This document shows positions 1 through 10,858 of a stretch of 64,000 nt of DNA, in pieces; the stretch's first letter is position 1; every line of letters begins with the position of its first letter. Location: positions 13,216,193 through 13,280,192 of the forward strand of contig SCHM01000001.1 in NCBI GenBank assembly GCA_004123355.1, read 5' to 3'. Under the pieces are notes generated by a model, which ran no database searches, was not told the origin of the DNA, and saw nothing but the letters and a program-made list of their open reading frames with translations. The DNA is from Amphirosellinia nigrospora. Its lineage: Eukaryota > Ascomycota > Sordariomycetes > Xylariales > Xylariaceae. Both the position numbers and the translations under genes were made by a program.

Positions 1-756
1 CATGGTGTAGGCCGTACCTGCCTACACTCGGCGTCGTCAAGCACGTCCTCAATGACCAGGGGCTTGAGAACTTTATATTTATGCACTTGAGCATAAGCCC
101 TTGTCACACACCGGGTGGTATCCATAAGGTTCCAAGTTACCTCACCTAGCAATGAACACGTGGGTTCCACGCTAGTGGGACAATCACGATTGTTGATAGC
201 ATCATAGGCAAACTTGCCCAGGCAGTGAATTTGCCTACCTATTCACCTAGAGCACTTGAAGGCAGCGGGTGCCCTCGTTACAGCTATTTACTTGCTCTTC
301 GATTGATACCATCTTGCAAAGAATTCCAGTGCTCCTTCAATCTCTTCTCTCTGGCGACTTGCATCCTGCTTGTTTACACCCAGCTTCATTGGCACAGCTG
401 TTACTGCGCCGTTCTTTGTTACTTCAGTCTTTCTTTCTTCGGTACCAACGGACACAGAGAAGACCGAGGCGCTTTCCACCGCCACCCACGACATGGCTTC
501 TACAAGTAGATGCTGGCCATTCGCAGCACCCAGCCCACTCGTCGCGACGACAGTCCCGAGGGATCTGTCTCGATACTACCGGGACGACGATTGGAGGCCG
601 CCACGCGATCTCAGTGCGTACTTCTCAGAGCCCTGTTCTTATATTGGCAGCATGCAGAGCACAAGATTCCCTTCTAGGACAAGAGGGTGTCTAGAGCTTC
701 TGAAATCCTCACAACACACACGCTCTAGATGATGGCAACTGACCCTGAGTATTGCA
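1..756. other. No supported gene
   Basis: Several short overlapping frames are open, but none has a recognisable domain or a convincing start. A frame with an ATG at 493 encodes an Arg/Asp/Tyr-rich stretch and could be an upstream exon of the Tyr-rich ORF that follows. A plausible acceptor lies at 770-771, but no donor keeps both frames open, so I do not join them. Confidence 0.3.
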
Positions 757-1110
757 GTGATTCCATTACAGTACCCTCCTCAATACCCATTTCCGATGCC
801 AGGCTATAACGCAATGCCAGTCTACCATTCCACACCAGGCTACTATCCTGCGCCGAACTACCAATATGCGCAGGGCTACAATAATGCGCAGGGCTACAAT
901 AATGCGCAGGGCTACAATAATGCATGGGGCTACCAGCCTGCACAATGGCAAACGTGGCCAAACTACCACCAACCTATAGCTATGCCTTCGCAATCGATGC
1001 CTATGCTTCCGGCGCCTTCGACGATGGTACCTTATCCAACGGCACATCCTGGATACCAGGCGCCAACTTATCACTACGGTCCTCCCACCTACCAATATCC
1101 CTGGGTATAG
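757..1110 (+). CDS. Possible Tyr/Pro/Asn/Gly-rich low-complexity protein (partial or hypothetical)
   Basis: The frame gives about 117 residues rich in Tyr, Pro, Gln, Asn and Gly, with three tandem copies of a six-residue GYNNAQ unit near the middle. No ATG opens it (the first possible start is GTG), so if real it is probably a downstream exon whose first coding base follows the acceptor at 770-771. The composition resembles disordered, prion-like or glutenin-like tails of fungal proteins, but I recognise no domain. The opposite strand is also open here because of the repeat, so the coding case is weak. Function is unknown. Confidence 0.25.
   Translation: MIPLQYPPQYPFPMPGYNAMPVYHSTPGYYPAPNYQYAQGYNNAQGYNNAQGYNNAWGYQPAQWQTWPNYHQPIAMPSQSMPMLPAPSTMVPYPTAHPGYQAPTYHYGPPTYQYPWV
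864..930. repeat. 18-bp tandem repeat, about 3 copies
   Basis: The unit ggctacaataatgcgcag is repeated almost perfectly three times and then degenerates. On the plus strand it reads GYNNAQ. It explains the six-residue repeat in the overlapping frame. Confidence 0.85.
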
Positions 1111-3876
1111 CACTCTCCCGCCTCCTTGTTACGAAGACATAACATCATCAAACGGGCCGCCACCGTGGGCAGGGGGTAGGACGGCCCGTGCTAGGGAAGA
1201 CTCGAGGGACGCACCCTGAAGAAGTTTGCTGGGGTCGACGTGGAAGGGATGGGCGTCGTTGGGATATTACTTGTAGGGACATGGGATTTGGGTTTAGGGA
1301 GGCATGAATATTTAGGGGGTTGATTCACTGCGATGGGATGCCCTGGCGTATGGTGATAAACCTCATGCATGTCTGGTACCTGCATAAGCATAGGGCGAAC
1401 GCTACGAAGAGCGATCTGATTTACAACTAATGCTATGCATCAGCAATTATGGAGTTTCGGAGGCTACGTAAATAGAAAAGCGCTCAAATCTACATATAAT
1501 GCGACTGTGTTCGGTCCGAGGATCGCGTACTCGTGAGGTGGGAACAGGCGAAGTTTCCTTTCAAACAAGTGTGCCTCTTATTTGGACTTGCATTTGATAC
1601 GTTGTATTCAAGTTGGAGAGTGGTGGTTGGAGGCTCTTTGAAAGGCGGAATATGCCGGTGTTGAGGAAGTTTCTCAAGTTCCACCTAGCTAGGGGAGCGC
1701 TCGAGCCAGATGACGATCTTTGCACCGAGTCCCTGGCCAGGATAGAACGTCAAACAGTGTTTGTTGTGAATACCGTACTAGCATAAACGTCAACAGGTTG
1801 TTTCACCCGTCGATGGGCGGTGTTAGAAGAGTTGTCAACCCTGTTGCACCGCATACTTATACCTCTTCCGCTTTCAGTTACAAGTGGCGACCGCCTTTGG
1901 ACAATGTAGCTCCGAAGCTCCCGAAGCCCATGAGGCAATCACTGACCATTGGCATTCTCCGGATTGCGAGCGTGTGCGAGCTCTACCTCGGATGCCACCA
2001 AGGCCAATTGACGCTGTGTAAGACATCCAAGCATATCATTTGTCCCCGTCTTTTGTGATCTATGGGTGACCGACCTTTGGTCGTGCACAGGGCAATGGAA
2101 TGCCCCAGTGAAGTGTTGTCGCGTGGTTGCAGGAATCCGCTTTAGATCGGTGTGAATGTGTTAGCTCGCTGCTTTGGGTCATGTTATTCTTTCTATAAAG
2201 GCTAGGGGTGTGACGACTAAGTGGCGATTATGTACTTGTAATACATAATACATTACTGTAAGTAGACAATGAGTGAATGGATATGTTTATCTAGTGAATT
2301 CTGGTTTGTAGCTACGACAGCACATTCCTTATGGGAGTAGGGTAAATATATCCATGATGCAGGGAAGTTAATTATGATTAATGGCGAATAGGAGGAGCTG
2401 CAGATGAGGTGACGAGCTGAATGAACTCAACAGAACCGAAATTGTGCGCTGTTCGGCGTAAGGTCTCTTCTCCAAGCCCTTAGTGGAACGACAAGTGGGG
2501 GAGGCCCTAGGCCTCCCGGGGCGAGCCCTAGCCCGCTTCTCGTCATTGCAGAGTAGCTCTGCATGTGAAATATGTAGTCATTGGTAGTAGACGTTCATGT
2601 AAGGGGTCCATGTGCACTAGAACCTGCACGAAGTGAATAAAATCCTACTCAGAGATATTATGATTGATAATAATAGAAAATAGGAGAAAAAAAAACTTTG
2701 ACAACAACAATTCTCATCTACTATTGAAGGTATATGTCAATGTCTTCATCTGGTGCATCGGAGCTTAGGTACCGAGTCTGAGTCGACGTACAGCACACTA
2801 GACTAGCGTCTTAGGTACCTACCTCGGGCCCTACCTTATTGCGAGGTCTAGACTATTATACTTCCAAGTCGTAAGAGGTTACTGTATCACGGTTAACCTT
2901 TGATGTCTGGATGAGTCTAGATGTTATACCTTAAATTTAAACAGGCAGGAAAGCACATGACTATTCTTTTAACCTTGTATTAGTTTTCTACACTTTTTGC
3001 GTATCGACCTTTAGCTTTATCATATTTTCTAAGAACAGTTTGGTAAACTGAATTCCATGTTCATCATAAAAGGCGAGAGTTGCGGGCTTCTGTACTGTAC
3101 AGCAAGTACTTCCCCGCCACGGCTGGCTGACCGAACTACCTACCCTGGTACCGGTACTTACACTACTGCTTACCTCGTCCGGGGTCCTGTCTGCAGGCAA
3201 TGACTAAGTGCGTCCGCAAAGGATGATTAGCGCCGCTTGCGCTACTTTCACCAGCGCTGTATTGGTATCAGCCCACTACCTAGTAGTAGGTCAGGTAGTC
3301 TGGCTTCTGGTCTGGTCGGTAGAAGGTGACCCTAGCAGGGTAATAATTAATTCCAACGCTCCCCCACTGCTGAACGTCATCGTGAGCTTTCGCAGCCACC
3401 ATCCCAAATTACCCTCAGCGAACATGGTGCTTCACCGTACCCATCGTTGGCCCGCCTCCTGACAACAACAACAACAATAACCCATCTGAAACCGATTATT
3501 CTCCAAATTACGCTCCATGATCTAGAATCACCATTCATTATCATTCAATATCCTTTTTGACTCGAGTCGCTGGACCCGGACTCGGACCGGTCCTTGGCTG
3601 CGGTGCCAGTGCCAGTCCAAGCCCTTCTCCTTGAGTCCGTGCTTATAGATCTACTTGGTATATCTAAGCCCTGCATAGGCTCTATGAATATTCGCCCCTT
3701 GCTGGAGACGCTTGGCGCGACCGAGGTCAAATAAGACTGGGCTCTCTCGATCCGTGTAAGCCGGCTTGCAAGCAACTAACCGGGTGATTTATATCTGTCG
3801 GGGCATTCCGTGACGGACTGTTCATACAACTGCGTATTCCCACCCGACAATTCATTGTTGTGTGGAACTTGCCGAT
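1111..3876. other. Intergenic region without a supported gene
   Basis: Only short, unrelated open frames are present. The stretch at 2640-3000 is AT-rich. A run of aac units lies at about 3461-3479. The last few hundred bases are the likely promoter and 5' leader of the MHP1-family gene that starts at 3877. Confidence 0.6.
2499..2517. repeat. Short GC-rich inverted repeat (hairpin)
   Basis: Eight-base arms (GGGAGGCC-like and its complement) flank a three-base CTA centre, and are followed by a second run rich in GCCC/GGGC. The local GC content contrasts with the AT-rich flanks. No gene end lies nearby, so a terminator role cannot be assigned. Confidence 0.4.
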
Positions 3877-6800
3877 ATGGAGCAGGTACTGGATGTGAGC
3901 TGGATGACCCATGGGAAAGGTATAATATGCATCTCTCTCTCTTGGTCTTTGTCTTTGTCCTTGTTTTGTCCTGTCGGTCGCCTGCACCTCGATTGACGAT
4001 TCCGAGTGTCACATGTTATTGGCCGCTGACATGATCGCTTTATAACACAGACATACTCAACAAAATCGGACACCATCCGACCACTCCGTCCCAGCCCGAC
4101 CATGGCGCATCTGCTTCGAACAACCCCCCATCGTCCGCGACCCCGAGTAAAGCCAATGGACAAACCGCCCCGCAGTCGCAATCGCAATCACCATCGCATG
4201 CCTCATCGCCCTCAACCTCGTCTGCTGCCGCGACATCTTCAACGAACACGACTTCAACAACACAATCATCTACGCCTGCGAAATCCATCCCTCAGCGAGG
4301 AGGCAGAACAAGGAGGCCTGTCGAATGAATCGTCCGCAGGGCCAAATGGCACGCCGCCACAACGGAGGAGCTCCTGGTTTTCTAATATCTCATCCAAATT
4401 CTCTGGCTCGCCGTTGAATGGTCAAACTCAGGTCGCGCCTGATGGCGACGCCGACGATGTGACTCCTCTTCCCAAGATTACGCCGAACAAAAATGCCGTC
4501 CTCCCTCACGGGGCACGCCAGACCGGGGATGCCCCCTATATTCCCGCGCCTCCGAGAAGCGGTCAGCCAGGGTTTCTGGGTGTATTCCGTCGCCTATCGT
4601 CATCGAACACTTCCATTTCTCCAGGCGCAAGGGCAAGTCATGGCCTCGTCGAGCGCCGCGTCTTAAATGTCGACAAAAATCGGGAAAGGTGTCGTTTGAA
4701 CGAACTCAATCAGGCTAAGCTACGCCGGGTCGCGTTTTGCGTTGATGTCGAGATCGCACCAATGCCCAAGTACAATGATGAGGCAGCGCGCTCCAAAACA
4801 AGCACGGATAAGAGCGATAAGTCCAAGGTGACCGAAAAGAACGAAGGGCCTGCCTCGAAGGAACCCAAGGCTACAGAGGAGAAAAAGGAGAAGGCTGGCG
4901 TTGCGAAGGCTGCTGGCGAACCATCGCCCAAAGAAACTGAAAAAGAGGGTACCGTGGCCGTGAACAGTCAAAAAAAGGAACCGCCCCCTAAATCAGTCGA
5001 AGAACCGAAACCAGAAAAAGAAATTTCGCGGAAAAAGGAAAAGAAAAAGAAAAGCGAGGCTGAGCGGAAAGCTAAGAAGGAACAAAAGCGGAGAGAAGCT
5101 CTAGAGAAGGGCGCTATTCCGATGGAGATTCATCTTGACAGCGATTCTTCAACCGAGAACAAATCGTCTCCCACTCGATCGCCGCGACGCCAGGTAAAGC
5201 AGACCACAAACCCGGGTAGGATATACAGAAGATGCTGTCAGCTTCGAGAGACCGACATATTGACCAAGATTACGGGACAACTTCCGAAAAACACCGAAGG
5301 CTGCGCTGATGGGATTATCGAGAAACTGGACCTGAATGGATACTACCTATCATTGTCGGACCTAGAGACATTGGCGGATTTCCTCGCCGTTGTTCCTTTT
5401 AGGGAGATATGTCTGGAAAATTGCGGCTTAACAGACGAGGGTGTGCGTGTTATTCTGTCCAGCCTTCTCGGAGCTCGAAAGCCTAATATCGGGCGTCGTC
5501 GATCAATAACAACAACGTTCGACGCAGCATCACAAGGTGGGATTGTAGAGCGACTAGTCCTCAAGAACAACAAAATCGGCGTAGAAGGTTGGAGACACAT
5601 TTGTTTGTTTATCTACATGTGTCGTTCTATCAAATGCCTAGACCTTTCAGGGCTACATTTTCCAACGGTACTGGAACCAGCCAAATCGACTTTCAGCCAT
5701 CTCGGCCATCATGGACATAGCGCACCTGCGCTTCCCGATGTGTCGTTGCTGTTATCGAAATCTCTTGCCGATCGCCTCGCGGGCTCCGAACTTGAGCTAC
5801 TCAATCTAGGTGCTACAGGCTTGACATCGAGTCAACTGGAATGCGTCATTGACGGGCTGCTAAAATCAGGCGTGTCGAGGCTTGGGCTGTCGCACAACAA
5901 CCTCGATGTTACCGGGGTTGAGCACGTGGCGAGGTATCTACGTAGCGCCCAGTGTGAGGGCCTCGATCTTGGCGGTAACAATCTTAGAGAACACCTCGAA
6001 ATAATAGCTAGCGCTATTGACAACAACAACCCACTATGGGCACTCAGTCTTGCTAATTGCGACTTAAACGCTTCGTCCTTATGCAAGCTCTTCCCAAAGC
6101 TTTCAAAGCTCACCAACTTCAAATTCTTTGATCTTTCGCACAACCATGCTCTTTTTGAATCAGAGCCAAACGCAACCTCCGTACTCCGCCGGTAAGTTAA
6201 TTGGATGGAATGTTCGCGTAGAGCACTTCTAACTCGTTGCCTTTAGATATCTCCCTAAACTGGAATGCCTTAGGAGGTTTCATCTCGCCGATGTTTCGTT
6301 GTCATCGGAACAAGTGATTGCTCTAGCTGAGATTTTACCCGAAGTCAAGTCCCTCGCTCATATTAATCTCCTCGAAAACCCAGACCTAGTTCGTCTCGCA
6401 GACGCAAGGACAGAGGACATGCAAGAAGAAGCATGCGCGTTATATACTTCACTACTAGCTGCTGTTAGGGTGTCTAAATCGTTGATTAAGATTGATATCG
6501 ATGACCCAAGTCCGGAGTCTGGAGAGCTTCTCAAGGCGTTGGCTAATCGATTGGTGGCATATACTATGCGAAACCTGCAAGGAGTATCTGACATTCGAGA
6601 ACCTTCGGCTGGAGAATTGGCTCTAAAGCTCGAGAAGTATCCTGATGTTCTCCGCCATATTGTAGGCCACGAGGAAGACTATCCTATCGTCGCCGCAGAC
6701 GATGACATCGAATTAGCCCCAGATGAAGACTATGTCATAGGCGGCACCGCAGTCGCGAAGGCCCTTGCTTGCGTCCTGAAGAATCGGGGTAACGATTCAG

Positions 6801-7687
6801 GACGACAATCTGGTGAATTTGCACGGGAACTTGAGAATGGATCTGCGGCGAATCGCCCGCCACTACCTCCTGGGAAGGCTAAAGATATGTCTAAACATCT
6901 ACTTGCAACCGCGCGAAAAATTAGAGCACGCCTGCAGCCCGCATTGGCCACTGCCAAAGCATCTGCTAGAGAGGATCTTAGCAATTACCGTAAGTTTATT
7001 GTGCCTCCCCTATTTGGTCGTATAGAGCTAAGTATGTCTCAGATCGTTTGATTTTCCTTGATCAAACTATCGAGGGAATTATCAAACGGTTCGAGGATGA
7101 ATTTCCGGACACGCGGCAATCCGACGAGTCAAACGAACTGCCATCGGCGCCCAGTTCAACGGCTCCGGCGTCCAATCCCTCTCCGGAACCACACGATGTC
7201 GAGCCTTTTGCTCTATCGGATACCGAAGACATCGAAACGGAACTGCGCCCTGCTATCCGCTCACGTTCCAGCTCTATCATCTCGCACACATCTAAGGCTT
7301 TCTCGGAGGAAGAAGGCCTCGCTCTTCGCACAGGGCATAAATTCCGCCGCAGCTTCATGTCCCCGCAACAGTTTAACCACTTAACAGCAACGAGGAAATT
7401 AGCAAGAACCCCACCATGTGAAACTGGTCACTGGCCTCATGGAAGATATCATGGAAGATAACGAGGAGATCAGGAAACGGGCCCAGGAGAAAGGCATCGT
7501 GAAAGCGTTTGTAGAAGATAAGGAGAATATATTGAAATTACTGAGGGACACGGATCCTCAGTATTGGAATGTCTTTCTCGAAAGTCAGGAGAAAGCACGC
7601 GCTAATATCAAGGTCGAGCCGAGTGGGGCGAAGATAGATCCCCCGCAAGAAAGCGCTATCATTGACGATGAGGCTGTGGTGGATTAG
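3877..7687 (+). CDS. MHP1: MHP1-family leucine-rich-repeat protein (cell-wall biogenesis / microtubule-associated type)
   Basis: A tiny first exon (3877-3919; MEQVLDVSWMTHGK) is followed by an intron at 3920-4050 and by the Ser/Gln-rich N-terminus. Two more clear introns lie at 6192-6246 (GTAAGT, CTAAC) and 6990-7042 (GTAAGT). In order the protein has a Ser/Thr/Pro-rich region, an RRSSWFSNISSKFSG motif, a Lys/Glu-rich charged segment, the family signature RIYRRCCQLRE, then a ribonuclease-inhibitor-like LRR array (LDLNGYYLSLSDL and similar), and an acidic C-terminal helix region. Total is about 1,170 residues. Yeast MHP1 is reported to bind microtubules and affect the cell wall; that role is transferred by family only. 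Frame changes occur near 4220-4295 (possible 76-nt intron with a weak GTCTGC donor, or indels) and twice at 7385-7415, where each looks like one missing base. Confidence 0.78.
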
Positions 7688-8974
7688 ACATGATCGGCCC
7701 CACGAACGATAGTGAAGTTATCATGGTCGCTCCTCGCGCATAGCATTGAATGATTTACCCCAAGAACGAGTTGGAGGCTGAAAAAAGCGGCGCATGGCCA
7801 CCAACTACCATTTCGAAAAATCGCACCAGTCATGATATCAAGCAAACTGTAGGTAGGAACTACAGTATACGGGCGCCCATGCTCTTCTTTATTTTCTCCC
7901 CCTCCCCGTATCCGAACGAGGGGCGGGGCTGATCGAGTACACAAATGTAACTAACTAACTAAGTAACTGACTGACTATGGGTGAAGTTGAGCGTGGCGTT
8001 CCCGGATTTGCTAGGATATATCTTGACAAGTGGTTGCTATGTACCTACCTTGAACACGATTCTGAAGCTTCTTCTTTGGCTTCGTTTTTTGGCTTCTTTT
8101 TTGGCTAGTGCTTTGATGTGTGCCATTTTATGTGTCTCTAAGGTTGATAGATGATGTTATGTGTACTGTCAAAGTTTGAGGACTTTATCGATACACCTTC
8201 GATTCTTTGAAAATGACCAGGACAAAGGTATGAATCAGAGGGGTTTCTGGCTCCGTAGTGCGTGTGTAGTATATCAACGACGTGGAAGGAATAGAGTAAA
8301 CTGCATCGAGCCTACTTGAGAGGTAGCCTTATATGTGCTTAGCACCTTCCGTACAATTCCCGAGCCATTGCTCATGTTGCTGACTTAAGTAGGTAGTCGA
8401 TCGTAAATTCTATGGTAGATTCTCTTATACTCAATCTCAGACATACGGACATATTATGGTGGGATCTCATAACAGGAAGAAGCATAGATAGTGCGCAAGC
8501 AACGGGATAAGATGATTAATATTTCAGAGCCGAACTATCAAAGTGATGTACAAGTAAGTAGGTAGGTAGGTAGGTAGGTAGGTAGGTAGGTAGGTAGGTA
8601 GGTAGGTAGGTAGGTAGGTAGGTAGGTAGGTAGGTTATATTCGCGATACGCTTGGTACGCAGAGGTAGCATTCCACTCCTACGGATTCGATTCTCTCAAA
8701 GAGCCAACATATATTGTATGTATGTCGTCGAGACTCAGCTCAACAACGACAACCACAACCACCATGATAAAAACAACAAAAAAACGGGTATAGTAATTCC
8801 AGCCCCTTCCTTACGAAAATGTCCAGCAATAATATCCAATAAACAATAAATACCCGGGAATATTGTTTGGAGTTGTTCCTTCAAAATCAATCAATGGATC
8901 CATTTCATCATCCCAAGCGCCGAATCAAATGACCATAAAATAACACCTTCCCAACTTTTGCTCGCTCTTTTTTC
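7688..8974. other. Intergenic region
   Basis: This is the shared 3' region of the MHP1-family gene (+) and the DUF6536 gene (-). Apart from the tetranucleotide microsatellite I see no coding or RNA gene here. Confidence 0.6.
8554..8635. repeat. (TAGG)n microsatellite, about 20 units
   Basis: An almost perfect run of TAGG units lies in intergenic sequence, preceded by two imperfect AAGT units. Tracts of this kind are common in Sordariomycete intergenic DNA. Confidence 0.97.
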
Positions 8975-10858
8975 TCAGGCGTATTCCCTTTCTGTATCTA
9001 ATACCCCGATCGGACTGCTCGTGAAGGCACACCGGCCGGGCCGCTCGTCCGTGGCTTCTTCCACGACGCCCCACGAGAGGGGCCCGAGCCAGAGCTCCCC
9101 TCGCCGCGCGCTGCGTGGCACCGTGCGCTGATGAGCGCGCTGCAGGACCCCCGCTGATGGCCAGCGGGTTCCCCGTGACCCCGCCGAGGGGCACGGCGGG
9201 CGTGCGGCGGAGGCCGAGCGCTAGGACGGCGAAGAGCACGACGGCGAGAAGCACGATCAGGACCAGGAGGGCGAGCGTGTTAAATGCCACGCGCGGCGCG
9301 GTCGCGGGCGCCGAGACGATGGGAAACGGCCTGGCTGAGCACGAAGCCCAGCGCGGCGAAGGTGGCGAGGAGAAACCAGGACACGGGGCGCGGGAGCGAG
9401 AGGTAGAGGCTCGCCGTCTGCGTGCCGGCCGGGTCTGACGAGACGCGCAGGGAGCGCGGGCCCAGCGCGAAGAGCGAGAGCTCGTGGGACTGGAAGTACG
9501 TCGTCACGAGGGCGTTGGTCGAGAGGTAGAGGATGGCGAGGAGAAGCTGCGGTAGCGCGACGATGAGCCCGAGCTGGTTGGTGTCCACGGGGATCGGGAA
9601 GGAGAATGTCGTCTCGGGCGTGGCGGTTCCGAAGGGGGTGCTCACGCCTTGGCTGGATGCTCGTCCCATCAGGGCGATAGCTGCGGCGGTCGGGCCGCCG
9701 ACGATAAGCCATGAGAGGATGGTGAGAACCCATCGACTGAGCGAGGGCGCCTCGAGCCAGTAGTGGCTCCTTGGAACGCATTGCTTCGTCACCACCTCGG
9801 ATCCCCATCGTCCTTGCTGCAGGTCGGCCATGGTCATGAGAGATGCGTTCGTCGTTGTCTGATCGGGTACGCGGAGGAATGAGCGGATGGCATCGCCGAG
9901 GGTGGCGATGGGGTTAAAGGAGGATCTTGTTAGGATGATGGCCATGGTGATGACTAGTACGATATTTAATAGAGCCACGATAGCAAGCATGGAGCCGTTG
10001 ACGCTTACAGCACACTGGTTCTGTGTGCTTTGGGTGAAAAAGATTATTGCATTATAACTAGATGGTCGTTAGTCAGAAATTTGATAATTGGATATGAGAC
10101 TTCAGCATACATTACTTGGATCGCGATGGCGATGAGCAGCGTAGCCGCTCCCATTATCGCGCGAAATTTAGACACGTGGAGGAAGTTCCGTAGCGAGCAC
10201 ACGCCAATGTCGAGCCATTGTTTTCGGTCGTGTGCCGCGGTTATCTCGCGCCTCGTCGGGCTCGTCAGGATTTGAAAGACGTAGTTCGCCCCGGCGAGGA
10301 GGACGATGGTGAACACGTTGATGACAACGTGGACCCCTATATTTATCCGGTTTGCCGTCGCGCAGTCCCCTGTAAAAATCGCCAATTGCCCCGAGAAAAC
10401 TTTCGTCCTGGTGACAACTAATATTAAGCTGATGATGCCCACGACCAAGATCAAAAATGACAATAGCGTGTCGTAAACAACGCCTCCTCGCCACCCTGTA
10501 AAGTGCCTCCGTAAATCGCTCCGCTGGCTACCGTCGCCCGAAGGGCCTGTCATTGAGCTAAGGTGGTTCCCCAACTCAACGAGATGAGAGGAGAAGGTGT
10601 TCCGACGAGGCGTGATAATGACATTACGCTCACCCCATTGCCTCGCTTCCTTTTTCCTCGCTAAACTCTCGGGTGTCTCCCCCTCATGAAGTTAATCACG
10701 TAATCGGGGACGAGGCTTTGATCAATGCTGGCCGTATCGTCAAGTGAGCGTAGCATACTTCGAGAATTCCAAGTTCCCGAGCGGAATCTTCCTAGTCGAC
10801 TAGATCGTGCTGTTGAAGGGACCTCCGAGGTGTTACGGTTGTGAAACGGCCACATCAT
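8975..10858 (-). CDS. DUF6536 multi-pass membrane protein
   Basis: Read from a proposed ATG at 10858, the N-terminus carries the family motif NFMRGETPESLARKKE, then a GWRGG segment, several hydrophobic helices, NYVFQILTSPTR and WLDIGVCSLRN. A 53-nt intron (10058-10110; GTATGC donor, TGACTAAC branch, CTAG acceptor) joins VIYNAIIFFTQ to the C-terminal half, with TLGDAIRSFLRVPDQTT, four more helices, LRVSSDPAGTQ and a tail GPLSWGVVEEATDERPGRC. The rebuilt length is about 610 residues, close to the usual 600-700. The family is fungal, integral in membrane and of unknown function. Frame steps lie near 10680 (run of five C on the plus strand), 9320, 9150 and 9098, nearly all at homopolymers. Whether the gene is broken or the consensus is faulty cannot be decided from the sequence alone. 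Confidence 0.8.

Noticed and set aside
9257-9808. 183-residue Arg/Pro-rich minus-strand frame
   Set aside because: A shadow of the DUF6536 gene, caused by high GC content.
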